Source: Chrysaora quinquecirrha
Lineage: Eukaryota > Cnidaria > Scyphozoa > Semaeostomeae > Pelagiidae
Reading direction: 5' to 3'
Length of the DNA: 64,000 nt
NCBI GenBank assembly: GCA_014526335.1
Contig: JACTAT010000006.1
Coordinates: forward strand, 3,665,202 to 3,729,201
Translations under genes and position numbers: made by a program
The notes under the pieces: model-generated
The model's database searches: none
What the model was told of the DNA's origin: nothing
What the model saw: the letters and a program-made list of their open reading frames with translations, nothing else
In this document: positions 34,701 through 46,700 of the stretch, in pieces
Position numbering within the stretch: the stretch's first letter is position 1
How the letters are laid out: each line of letters begins with the position of its first letter

Positions 34701-37700
34701 ACTTCTTTACAGTTTGTAGCTACCCTTCTTTTACAACTGACGAAATCTCGGTGTCTGTTAGTTTGATATCAGGTCCCCTCCTCGGGGGCTCTTGATCAAT
34801 TTTTGTAAGGGATCTGCCGCCCAATCGACCTTATACCAATTTTTCGAAAATGTATATCCGACCTTATATCATTTTTGAACACGTTCTTTATACGAATATC
34901 GTGAAAAATGGAGACGGCGTTCTTTATACCAAAATCGTGAAAATCGATACCGTTCCGGACGGCACGTCCCCAGTACCCAAATTTTACATAGTGCCTCCCG
35001 GGTTCGGTTTAGCTAGCTTAGATACAACTCAAAATTATCTCGCATTTCTGATTTTATTATTTCATTCCTAAAGACCGGTTAAAATTTAAATCTTCTTAAC
35101 GAAGTCTATTCATGATTCATTGTCCCACCAATAATATCGATCTACCATACCAATAATATTGATGATAGTATCAAGTCGATTTCGTGAATTATTGATCATA
35201 TTTCAATGAGTCGTCCATAAATATTTACTGGCAATCATTGATGAAAAATTAATTTTAATGAGTTGGATTTCAATTATTCAGTACCTGGTTTGACCTTGTT
35301 TGCTTATATGTTAGTATATGATGACAACCGATCTTTTTGGTATTGCTTTTGTGGTGTAGCAAACACTCAGTCTAGGTCTAAGGCTAAGATGCACTGGACT
35401 GGACGCCACCTGAGGGCTCTATTGAATTTCTAAGAAGTCGCAAGTTCTCAGAAGAGCAACTAAAGGCCTGGCTAAACCAGGAGACATGTCGCAATTGATG
35501 TCCCCTCGGTGTCCCCCAGTTTGGCCGCCTCGGAAACTTTGTAGTGTGCGAAAAAATTTGTAGCAAGAGACACGTTTCTGGGAGACAACAAAAACTTTTC
35601 TTGTCTTTGCAACATGCAAATGACTAGGGGGACATGTTGCTTGCTTGTCACTCGCATGTTTAGCCACCCTGGGAGACACGCCGAATACAGTGTCGTGCGC
35701 GAATAACCAAGTCGAATAACCAAGCTGCACCATTCATATCAAAATATATATGCTGATGTGAAAAGATATAATGGCTTTTTAGGTAGCGTGTTTTCTCTTT
35801 TACTGTACTGTCACCCAAAAGTCTTGTGTTTTAAGACTACAGTTGACGCTTTTTACCCGTGAAATCAGGGTTGGTAGTTAAGTACAAAAACTGTTAAGCA
35901 ACTTTACAGCAACTTTGATGGCTGAAATATCCAACATTTTAAGCAACCCTGAGGGCTAGACAAAAGTCCAGTTGCTTATTGGAAAAAGAGTGTACTTGAA
36001 AGCTATCCGCTTACTGACCCCCAGGTTGGCCTAATTTTATTGATAACAACCTTGTATAGTAGCCAACAACTGTCTTTCGTTGTTGCCCTGCCCTCTTTCC
36101 TTCACAAACACAGGCGTCCATGTCCATAATTTTCAAAACCAAACTTTTTCTTGCAGTCGTGGAATTTCAAAAAGTAGCATAGATGGCCTGCATCCTCTGC
36201 CTGAAAGACCCGAAGAGCAAACACCATCGTCCTATTACACAAGACTTCCTACCGCCAAACGGGATAGTTTTGATGAATTCATGAACTATGGAACGCTTTC
36301 CAATTCCCCCTCTCCTGTTGATACTGCAAGAGACAGTAGAAGAGATAGTCCTGATAGCAGCAGGAATCAATCAGAGCTTTCCGATAGTAACTCTTGGTCA
36401 GTTTGCACTGGTAACCTTACTGGTAGAAGTAGCGTCTATAGCTGGGGCAATGATGATGTAAGTCTGAAAGTTTGTTTATCATATCATATATGGGGATCAT
36501 ATATGATATTGGGACAAGCTATTTGATTTGGGTTTCTATGCTTTGCTTAATTTGCACCCAGGGTAATGTATGTGCAGTACAGTGGAGGGTGTGCAGTACA
36601 GTAGAGGATATTCAGTACTATGGAGGGATATCATCAATACAGTGAAGGATATTCATTACTGTGGAGGGATATCATCAATACAGTGAAGGATATTCATTAC
36701 TGTGGAGGGATATCATCAGTACGGCACTCAGTGCAATCAGTACTTAAAACCCTCCACCGTGCTGATGATATTACCCCACCATACTGATGATATACCTCCA
36801 CTGTGCTGAATATCCTCCACTGTAGTGCACAAATATTACCCGGGGTGGCTTGCTAGAATTGAACCAGAGACCTGCCATACAATATGCCATAGTTTTACCT
36901 TTGCTGTGTAAGATGCTATATTGACTTGAAAAATATTTTTCAGGAGTTTGACAGACAAGCATCCGCCACTGTTAGACGAATGTTCGATGAAATAGATGAC
37001 TTATTATTTGAGCAGTACAATTCACAAGGTAAAATTACTATGACTATCAACATAATGCTATTATATATCATCTGTCTTATTTCTTGATATTCCTAGTCTG
37101 TTCTTCTCTATTTTTTCCTATATTCTCTATTCTCTTTCTACAGACATAGTATTCCAATTATCTCCATAACATTGATTTGTCACCATGGAGATCTGAATGT
37201 TCAAAACAACCTTGAAAATGTTTTTAAATAGTAGGAAAACAAGCGCAGAGTTTGCTATTCGCTGCATATTTCTTTCTAAAGGAAGTGATTTTTCATTAGT
37301 TTTTTTGTCTTGCTCACCACAGGCGAGTAGACTTCAAGTCAGACCCCCGTCAGACCGCACGCATAGCGTTTGAGAACATGCGTAGCTACTGGCAACTTGT
37401 TACCAATACTAACGTAAGACACGATGATTGGGGTGAAATATGGCACTATTATTGCCATTTCGTATTGATAAAGCTGAACAAAAAATGGTTTAAACATCAA
37501 TAGAAATAAGAAACTTGTTCAGTTTTTCCAAGCTAATACTAAGCCAAGCAAGGCAAACATAATAATCTATGTAAATCAAAAGTCAATAAACGCAATGTGT
37601 CTCTTTTAAAAGTTGCTTGGCACGAGTAAATAAATAACACAAAAAGGTTCATCAATATTGGCAATCATTTCAGGACATACACTCGTGTCGGATAGCCAAG

Positions 37701-40700
37701 GTTGCCATTTGAATAGAACCACAGTGTACTGTTTTTAACAGGAAAGAACATAATTTGCTATTCAAGATTTAAATTCACTTGCTCTCCATTGGAGTATTCA
37801 ATAAACCACAGAGTAGAAATGAATAAGTAAATGAGAATCAAAGAAATGACTGACTGAATGACTGACTGACTGACTGACTGACTGACTGACTGACTGACTG
37901 ACTGACTGACTGACTGACTGACTGACTGACTGACTGACTGACTGACTGACTGACTGACTGACTGACTGACTGACTGACTGACTGACTGAGTACCGACTAA
38001 TTGCTTGACTGACTGAAATGCTTATGGCTATATTCCTTTACCAGAATATATTAAATCGTTTTGACCGAAATACGATTTTTAATAACTTTACGAGGATTAT
38101 ATTTATCTTCCGTCTTTGTTTTAACAAACAAAGATTTCAACGTTGATAAAAGAATAATATCTATTTGCAAGCATATTATTAAGGATTATTAACAATTCAA
38201 TCTTAGATATAAGTAAAATGATATTAGTTACCTGTTATTGCCCTTACCTGGCTAAGACTGAATCTGCTGTTGCTGTTTGAAATAACGGACACTTTTCGAT
38301 GATTGTACTCTAGCAAATTCACCCTAAAGGCCCAAACGCATCCCATCAGTTATTAGCCATCGATCAATTTTACCTTTATACCGGTTTAAATTATACCGGT
38401 TCCCTAAATGATACCGGTTGCCCATATAGATGATACTGGTTGCCTAGATGATACCGGTTCCCTAAATGATACCGGTTCCCTAAATGATACCGGTTGCCCA
38501 GATGATACCGGTTGCCTAGATGATACCGGTCGCCTAAACTTTAAAATTTCAAACAGAGAAATTTTGTGAAGCCATCTGAAAAAGCTTAAACAAGACTTGA
38601 AAATCTGTACACATGCACAGCAATTTATGACTTTCTTTGTCGTTCACTCAAAAAAAAATAACACAAACAAATAGAATAATACCCTGAATCAAAGCAATTT
38701 TATACCAAAACGTATTTCTGATGACTTAGCGTATCAAAGGCAGCAAGACATGTAATAATAATTATTCTTATTTTTGTCCTTTTTCAGGGGCTGATCCTCT
38801 CACAGTCGAATGCAGGGAATGGTCAACGACTTTCCATCACATGCGGTAATTTCAATTGTAATTTCTTTTCATAAAGTAACCAAATTTAATCCTGGCTATG
38901 ACATGGTATTAAAGTGTTTATTATATACAGTTCCCAAGGAGAATGGGAGGATTTAGCTCTGGATTTAGGACAATAAAAGCAACCCAAAAATAGGCATAAA
39001 ACCTAAATTAAAGTTTATAGTTTTTGAGTTGTACAAAACTTCAGAATTGCGATAAAAATCGGAAACTATTTTGGGCATGCTTAGAAACTTTTTTCGTTTG
39101 ACACTCCTCAGAGTGTGAAAGTCAGAAACAGACCGAAAATCGGTTCTATGCAGACAGAAAGAGTTCGTTTTTTCGCTTGAACTCTTCAATTAATTCTATT
39201 GATCTTCCCACTGTATCTGGCAAGCTGATTGGTGTTTAAAACACAATGGCAGTTCAGCTTCTCTTTCCTATCGGTACATTTCGAGAGCCGCATCTGGGTA
39301 TAAATTCCGCCTTAATATATTGTTTCAGCCTGTTTCTGACGTTCATACTCTGAGGAGTGTCAGACGAAAAGACACAGCTTTTAGGTATGCACGAAAATTT
39401 TTCCGCTGTTTATCGGAGTTCTGAAATTAAAGTTTCAGATTAATCAGGAGAGTCCAATGCAGTGGCGTTGGAGACGCTCGGGGCCCTGTAGGGCCCGTTT
39501 AGTAAGATGGGAAGTAAGCAAGATTTGCTGCACCACCTCTCGAGAAGCGAGCGACCGCAATACAAGTCCTTGCACCCGGAGCGGGTTCCCTTACTCAAGA
39601 TGTCCATCATCTTCCAGAAAAATGTCCGGCCGACCAAGACCTCTTTGGAAACGTCTATTGTCTTGTTGATATCTGTTATAAAATTATATCTCATATCAAT
39701 CTGTCTCCTTTCAGGATTCTTGGCAAACAAGTGGTACCACCTTCAGACAGTGGAACACAAGTTGTAGTTGTGGACAATACTCATAAACATACCCCATTCA
39801 TTAGACCAGATACCGCTGCTACTGCCGTTTCGTTAGACGATGTAACAACTGAAACATTAGGAAACACATTTAACAGGCAAGTGAAACAAAGTTTGTTGAA
39901 TTTTCCTTTTATAAGAACTAAGACTATGGCCGCACAATTAAACATATTTCTTCAAAAGATTTGAAACTTGCTTATCAAGCAAGATACGCTACCGTTTGGC
40001 TTGGCCACATCTAAAACATTGTTTTTTTTCAAACTGTTTGGTTACTTCAATAGAAAAAAGGTAACAAGACTACAAGATTTTTCAACGGGAACGTGGTGGA
40101 AGCTTCATTAGACTAGACTATTGCAACATAATTGAGAAATTTTTTCGTTATTGTTAAATGCTCAAGATGTCGTCGTTTGTATGTCTATTCATTGTGTAAG
40201 ACGTTGCTAGATTCAGTTTTTTATTAAATGGTAGCGAAATTCGTGAAAATGATGTTATCAACCTGACCAAGGTCATCACATTATGCTACAGCTGTTGAGA
40301 CTGAGTCTGCATTCGATACCAAAGGGAATTCTTCACCTGGAAGTAGGGTCCCTTGTCTTTTCCGTTACCGGCCATTCCAGTGGCGTAACGAAGTTTATGC
40401 TTCCTAGTTCAAAAACAAAGGAATTCCGTCAAAAGAGGCCTCCGATAAATATTTCAAATGTGTGCTTTTTGGTAATACTATGCTAAAAGGCTTTCTAAGG
40501 CCATCCCAAAAAAGTCGATGACCAGAGGACACGTAAAGTGCATTTGTCAAGTTTGAACAACGCATGCTTTCAAAATTTTCCCCTCTACTCCAAACCCCTT
40601 TCTCGCGTAGAGCTCAAGTCGCTTCGCCCTCCTTGCATAAGGGCCCCATATTACTAATTTCCTACGGGCCCTGAGCGTCTCCGTTACGCAACTGCGTGTA

Positions 40701-43700
40701 TTACTAACTATTACATCCTATTTATTATTTTTTTTTTATTTTTGTTGCAATTTTATTTTAGCCTGTCCCTTTCTGGCTTGAAAGTTGAACCATCGTCTCC
40801 TCCGACACTTTCGAAGCATGCTAACACGGAAGGTAAATTTGAAATTTGCAAAAGTATTAGAAATAAATCATGGCATGGGGAATCGATACTTATAGCATCA
40901 TCGGAGACTCACAGGGGTACTGAATCAGCTCAGCTCTGATTGTCCTGTGGGTGTCGTAGGCATGAGATACTGGTGGGATTTCACACCTACTATTGATGAG
41001 CTACATTAAAAGAGGGAAAAACTGCTAGCATGAAAGGAAGACGGCTAGGGAGCTTTGTTCATGTGGTATAGCGTTTGGGTACCTCCGTTCAGGTACCGAT
41101 AGTAACTCCACAGAACTTGAATAGACTTGCAATCAGAAAATTTCTTATTACACTTTTTGCATACCGTTTGCTTGTTGTGTCAAGGATCTATACCTTAATC
41201 GGCACAGGGCTTTCAACCTTATCTATCACAGGCAGACAAGAAAAGATTTTTCGCTATTATATGCAGTCTTGTGAAACAAATTAGAGAGGCTGTAAACTAA
41301 TTTAATACTGCTGTCTTCTTGTCTTAATTGAAAAAATCATCGCTTGACTGCCGTTATTATCGTGATCTGACTTTCAACATAGCAATTACCAGATATGATA
41401 TTTCTCGTTAGGAAAATCTTTAATTTCTTTCCTTAAATTCAGAAGAACCACGTACACATCCCTATGCTCACTTAGAAGAAGAAATTTACGCAATCGATGG
41501 AGATATGGAAGAGTACTTTGCATATGATAATGCGTAAGTCACCTTGTAGTCTCTCATCCCAGCATTCCGTTAGACCACGGCCAAACCATCAAACATTGTT
41601 GGTCAAGCATGGAAAATGTGCTGTGCAACCAATGTTTGACCGTTTAGCTACGTCCAAAAACATTGCTTGACAAGCAAAAGTAACAAAATTTGCGGTGTGG
41701 TGTTTTTTAAAAAGTTCATAATTTGTTTGATGCAAACAAAACATTTTGGACAAACAATGTCTTTGGACGTGGCCAAACGGTTCGTTTGACAAGCATATCT
41801 CAAATGTTGGACCAACAACGTTTGATCTTCTGTCAAGGCCTTAAGGATTACTCTTTTGTTGTTAAAGATTTTGGGAGTGCTCTGAAAGCACGCTTCTTGG
41901 AATTCTGGAAGCAAACAAAAATACTGTTTATAGAACAATTAAATTTGAAAATGGAAAAAATTGTGGAATAATTGATTTTGTATAGAAAATTAGTTTATAG
42001 TTTTTGAGTGGTAATGAAGTAGGTATAGGTAATGAAAATTGCGAGAAACAGCGGAAACATCTCTGGACAAACTTAAAAGCTCTGTTCTTCGTCTTACACT
42101 CCACAGAATATAGAAAGACAGATCGAAACAATTGACCAAAGTGTAGCTAAGTTAAACCCACATATGGATCGACAAGCACCAATCAGAAAGTAGCGCTGAG
42201 TTGGTGTTGTATTTTAAACACCAATCAGCTTGCGGGATAAATACGCCAATTGTATTGATTAAGAGTCCCAGTGAAAAACCGTGAGAAAAATTGGATTCAG
42301 TGCCTCTTTTCTGATTGGGTTATATCTCATTCAATTCCACTTATGGGTATATTTCCCTATAGTCAATGGTTTCGATCTGTCTATAAAGTTTAATACTCTG
42401 AATAATGTCAAAAGAAAACGGTTTTGGTACATGTCTTGAAGCATTGTGGAGATATGCTCTGTTTGGGTCTCCAGAAACAATGAGAAAAATAAACGTGCCC
42501 CATTGATTTTGTTCCCATATGTACTTATCGTTTAATAAGATATTTGGTGCTTTAAAAGTGAATGTTCTATACCTTCACTTGTCCGTTTCTTTATAAAGTG
42601 AGACGTCGGAGAAATCTAAAGATCAACGAAAAATGAAAGGAATAAACAGCATGGCTACCCTCCGGTCACCCCAAACGCATTTGCAACGGATAATGTTATC
42701 AATGAAGCCTTTGACCGCCTTTGGGAAGAGGTAATTTTGTATTTCTACGCTTTCCTTTGTAATATTCAGTGAAGATCCTCAAAGTTTATAGATTTATTAC
42801 GTATGTCGAAGCTATCACTATTAGTCAAGTCAAGTAAAACGTTTTTCAAATGAGTTGTAGCTGAATATAGGAAAGGGAATCTTAAGCGGCCCAGGAAAAG
42901 TGAATACTAATCTAGCCTGGTTGCTTAAAATAACAAAGGTATAGACTGCATTCTTTTTTGTAAGAACAAGTATATAGTACATGTTTATTAACTGAGCTGG
43001 TTTACTATGCTTGCAGTGGTGGCAGTTTTGGCGTACTGTGGTGGATAATCACTACTTGTGGTGGTTTACTATGCTTGCGGTGGTGGCAGTTTTGGCGTAC
43101 TGTGGTGGATAATCATTACTTGTGGTGGTTTACTATGCTTGCGGTGGTGGCAGTTTTGGCGTACTGTGGTGGATAATCACTACTTGTGGTGGTTTACTAT
43201 GCTTGCAGTGGTGGCAGTTTTGGAGTACTGTGGTGGATAATCACTACTGTGGTGGTACTATTTGCGTACTGTGGTGGTAGGTTTTGCGTACTGTGGTGGA
43301 TAATCACTACTTGTGGTGGGTTATAATGCTCATAACAATAGACACATGGTGTAGCTTTTTCCCGTTCAATTGTTTATTACTCGAAGTTTCTCAAAACAAT
43401 TAAGTTCCTCCTTTTCCGCAGATTGCATCTTTTGCAAATTCAGTATACCTTTCCAGTCCCCAATTTATTTGGACTGAACCCTCTAGATACAGCCCATCCG
43501 GAACTCTAGAGTAGATATAGCGCATTGAAGGAATTTAATTATTGGGAAACACTGGTACTGCGAAACAGTGGCGTAGCTAGCGTCATCGGCGCCCGGGTGC
43601 AGAGAATGTTGCTCCCCCTTTATTCCAGGTTTAGTCACATTTTTAGAAAACGTAAATTTTTCATCTCTCAATTTGTTATAAAATCTTACAATTTTTTACT

Positions 43701-46700
43701 CCCTATCATTTGGCCCCCGAGGGCACTTTTCCCTCCCTCCCTCCCCCCCTTTGCTACGCTACTTCTATGAGAATCGTCAACTGTGGGAAGATAGTCGAGG
43801 ATAAAATAGCGAAAATCTCTTTGAAATCAAATTTTTAATATCAAGGTTTTTAAATGCGTGGGTTGATACTGTTTATTTTGTTTTCATTGAAAATGTTCCT
43901 GGTCATTTTTCTGATCTTTCATTGCTTTTGATTTGAATAGAAATTTGTAGTTTTGCATTAAAATCATCTGTATTCTTGTATAATCTAACTCATCCTTACT
44001 ACAAAGAAATAAAAACCCTTGATCTTATTCAGTAGGATATTCAGTTTTAGCTCTGCAAATTTTATAAATCTAAAGTATATTTGTTTCATATCGGATGATA
44101 TTCGAATCTTGTTTTTTTGTTTAGATTGTGCAATGTCTGAAAAGTTTATTACACTTCTACACTGAGCGTCTTATTAGAGGTAGGTGTTGTTAAGTTTCTC
44201 GATATAATTGAAGTTTCTATTGCTGAAGTGAAGTATGTTATCTGCAACTCATTTATTATTGTAGCTTATGCTGTTTGATGTTATTATTACTTTACAACTT
44301 CAATTTAGCGGCCCAAGCTAGATAAGCTTTGTTTCTCTTGGGTCGCGTAGAATACGAGTATTTTTATAGTTAGCCTTTTATTTTGTAAACTTGTATTTAC
44401 AAAATTTGAATTGACTTGAATGAATTAAAACAAAGGAACATTTAGATTGCAATTTTCAGTATATTCTGTTGCAGTTAGAACACTCTGTTGCAGTTAGAAC
44501 ACCCAGATCTTTCAGTCTACTCTAACCTTCGTCATTTTATATTGTATTTGGACATAGCCAGCATAAAGCAGTAGTAGAGCTGTAGCTAAACTAGAAGAAG
44601 TTTGAAGTTACCTTTCTTTCTTCTTACAGAGTATCGCAAAAGTTTACTTCCTACTCATGCTCAGCGTGTTGATCGGCCACTGGATTGCTCATCTGTGCGA
44701 ACTTTTTCCAGAGATTCGTCATTTCGAATGCCTCCTCTTTCTTCACAGGTAAATTTAAACCCTTCTGTTTTATAATCCAACCTTTTATCATTCATTCCAT
44801 CTTTGTCAAAGTTTTTGCTTCTCAAACCAATTCAATAGATTGTCTATCCCCCAAACACTTTATCCCTTCACTTTATTACACTGCCAAGACAGGGCCATTC
44901 AAAAAAATGGCTCGTAATTCCGTCCCGTTTCGAGCGAGCTTCTTTGGTATATGGCTGTTGCCAAAGGATTAAACATTTGCTCAAACATTTGGAAGTTGTC
45001 CATCAAACAAAATGTTTCCCTGTTTGGCCATGTCGACAACATCGCTTGTCAAACATTTTTGCTGAAAGAAAGCAGGAATTTTTTTTGATGTTATTCAAAA
45101 CATTGCAAAGCAAATTCTTGTCAAGCAATGGTTTATGACGTGGTCAAACTGTCAAACATTGCTGGGAATGAAAATCTTGAATGTTTGACAAGCAATGTTT
45201 TATCGTTTGGCCAGGACCTAGTCTTTGTTTCTGTTCTGCTAACGGTTAATGGGACGCATTGTATTAATTTTGTGCTTGTAAGACGTGAAGAGCCTTTAAG
45301 CTTCTTATTGGTATTTTGCGTATTAATCTCATTTTATTACGTATCAGAAAACTCATTGTACTTTATCTAATTGATGATATACTTTTCTTAGATGGGTCTA
45401 AAAACTGCAAGTGGAGCATCAAATTATCCAAACGAAGCTGCTCCTCTTCAAGAATTAATGTTGATTCGATCATTGTCTTTACGTCAGAGGGATTCTTGCA
45501 ACTCTGCACTTCCGTAAGTAGATATTTTAGCATTATATACTTATAATACATACATTCTAGCATTTCCAACGTACGATAGCTTCAGCTGTTATAATATGGC
45601 CTATTAATAGGTGCTGTGGCGTCATGGCCTAATCAAGCTGGTACGTTGTGTCAGAAGCTCAGCGAGGTCGGGGTTCGAGTCCCTTCCACCTTAGCGTCAC
45701 TGCCAGGGTCGTGATCTCCATTAGTTAACCTATTACTGAGATCGTAGCGAATGGCGCTAAACAAACAATTTCATCTTCACTTTCATTTATCGAAGACTAT
45801 ACCTGTTTGAAGCTAGTTATATTGATACTCTCTCGTATATTGATAGTCCAACCTCCTCCCTAGGGTGAACTGAGGCTTATGTACCTTCGTCATCCATATT
45901 CAACCCTGGTTTCGGCTTCGTCATCATCTCGGATTTGATTGGCAGCTAAAACAATAGAAATTTTCTAGGTGACGTCAAAATTCCATCAAACTATCGCACC
46001 GAAATAGGCCAAAAACTTATAGAAAACATGAAATAAAAGCCAATTAAAGATGCTACACTCTTAATGTTATTGAACCGTTTCAAGAGAAATCTTGTTTTGA
46101 TGTATAGGCTTACGTTTCCAATATTTTGGCACATATTTTTGGCCAGTACCAGATTGTATACAAATTCATTGTTGTAGAATTTATATCTCCAGAAAACATT
46201 CTGCACCCCGAGAGATACTCAATAAATATACAATGCGTCATAATCCCGAGAATCAGTCCGTGGTCCGACGATCCAACGTTGGACAAGCATTCGAGATTCA
46301 TTTTACCGTTTGGTTACGTCATGAAACATTGTCTGACAAACAGAATTTGTTTGACAATGTTGTTGAAAATGTCCATTATCACCAGTCTAATCTCTAGCTG
46401 TTGCTTGATTAGGAGTTTCACAAATCTTTATACTTTTCTGCAGGCCACGAGATGAAGAAAACACTCAACCTATATCGAGAGACCAGGTATAAATAATATA
46501 AAAGATATCTCCTATCATAGCGTTGATTGCCTTCTTTACTGAGTCATGAAGGCAAACCCTTGTGCCAGTGATGGTAGAGTGGTTAGTTTAGGGAAAAGCA
46601 AGCTTTTTCAAAAATATTCTGTCTGAATGCAAGAAGTTTGGCAGCAACATAATAGTAGGAAAGATTTTGCCACTTGTGCACGCTAGCCAACCTATACCCC

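Larger units (their letters stand above)
25711..36156 (+). other. FAM149B1-like intron 1 (10.4 kb)
   Basis: The intron holds a foldback element (31328-31555), a family B MITE (31623-31978), a GTT-rich tract (33015-33085) and repeated-looking DNA at 34790-35020 and 35380-35740. Several chance open frames (27214-28394, 29399-29797, 30029-30315) match nothing I know and have no splice partners. The stretches 25750-27200, 28400-29400, 30300-31300, 32000-33000 and 33100-34780 show nothing I can name. Confidence 0.55.

Noticed and set aside
35419..35733. 104-codon minus-strand frame with GQTGGHRGD-like sequence
   Set aside because: It lies in what looks like a dispersed noncoding repeat with GGAGACA motifs; no family is recognised.
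36080..36156. Extension of FAM149B1-like exon 2 upstream to an ATG at 36080
   Set aside because: A strong CTTGCAG acceptor lies at 36156, the upstream residues are not FAM149-like, and the exon 1 splice reproduces the human N-terminal junction.
37848..38538. CRISPR-like regular repeats
   Set aside because: The units are pure tandem repeats with no unique spacers, in an animal gene intron.
45611..45690. tRNA gene
   Set aside because: The B box is good but the head does not fold into an obvious full tRNA, the sequence continues into a shared tail, and related copies exist at 9410 and 49425. It is a SINE.
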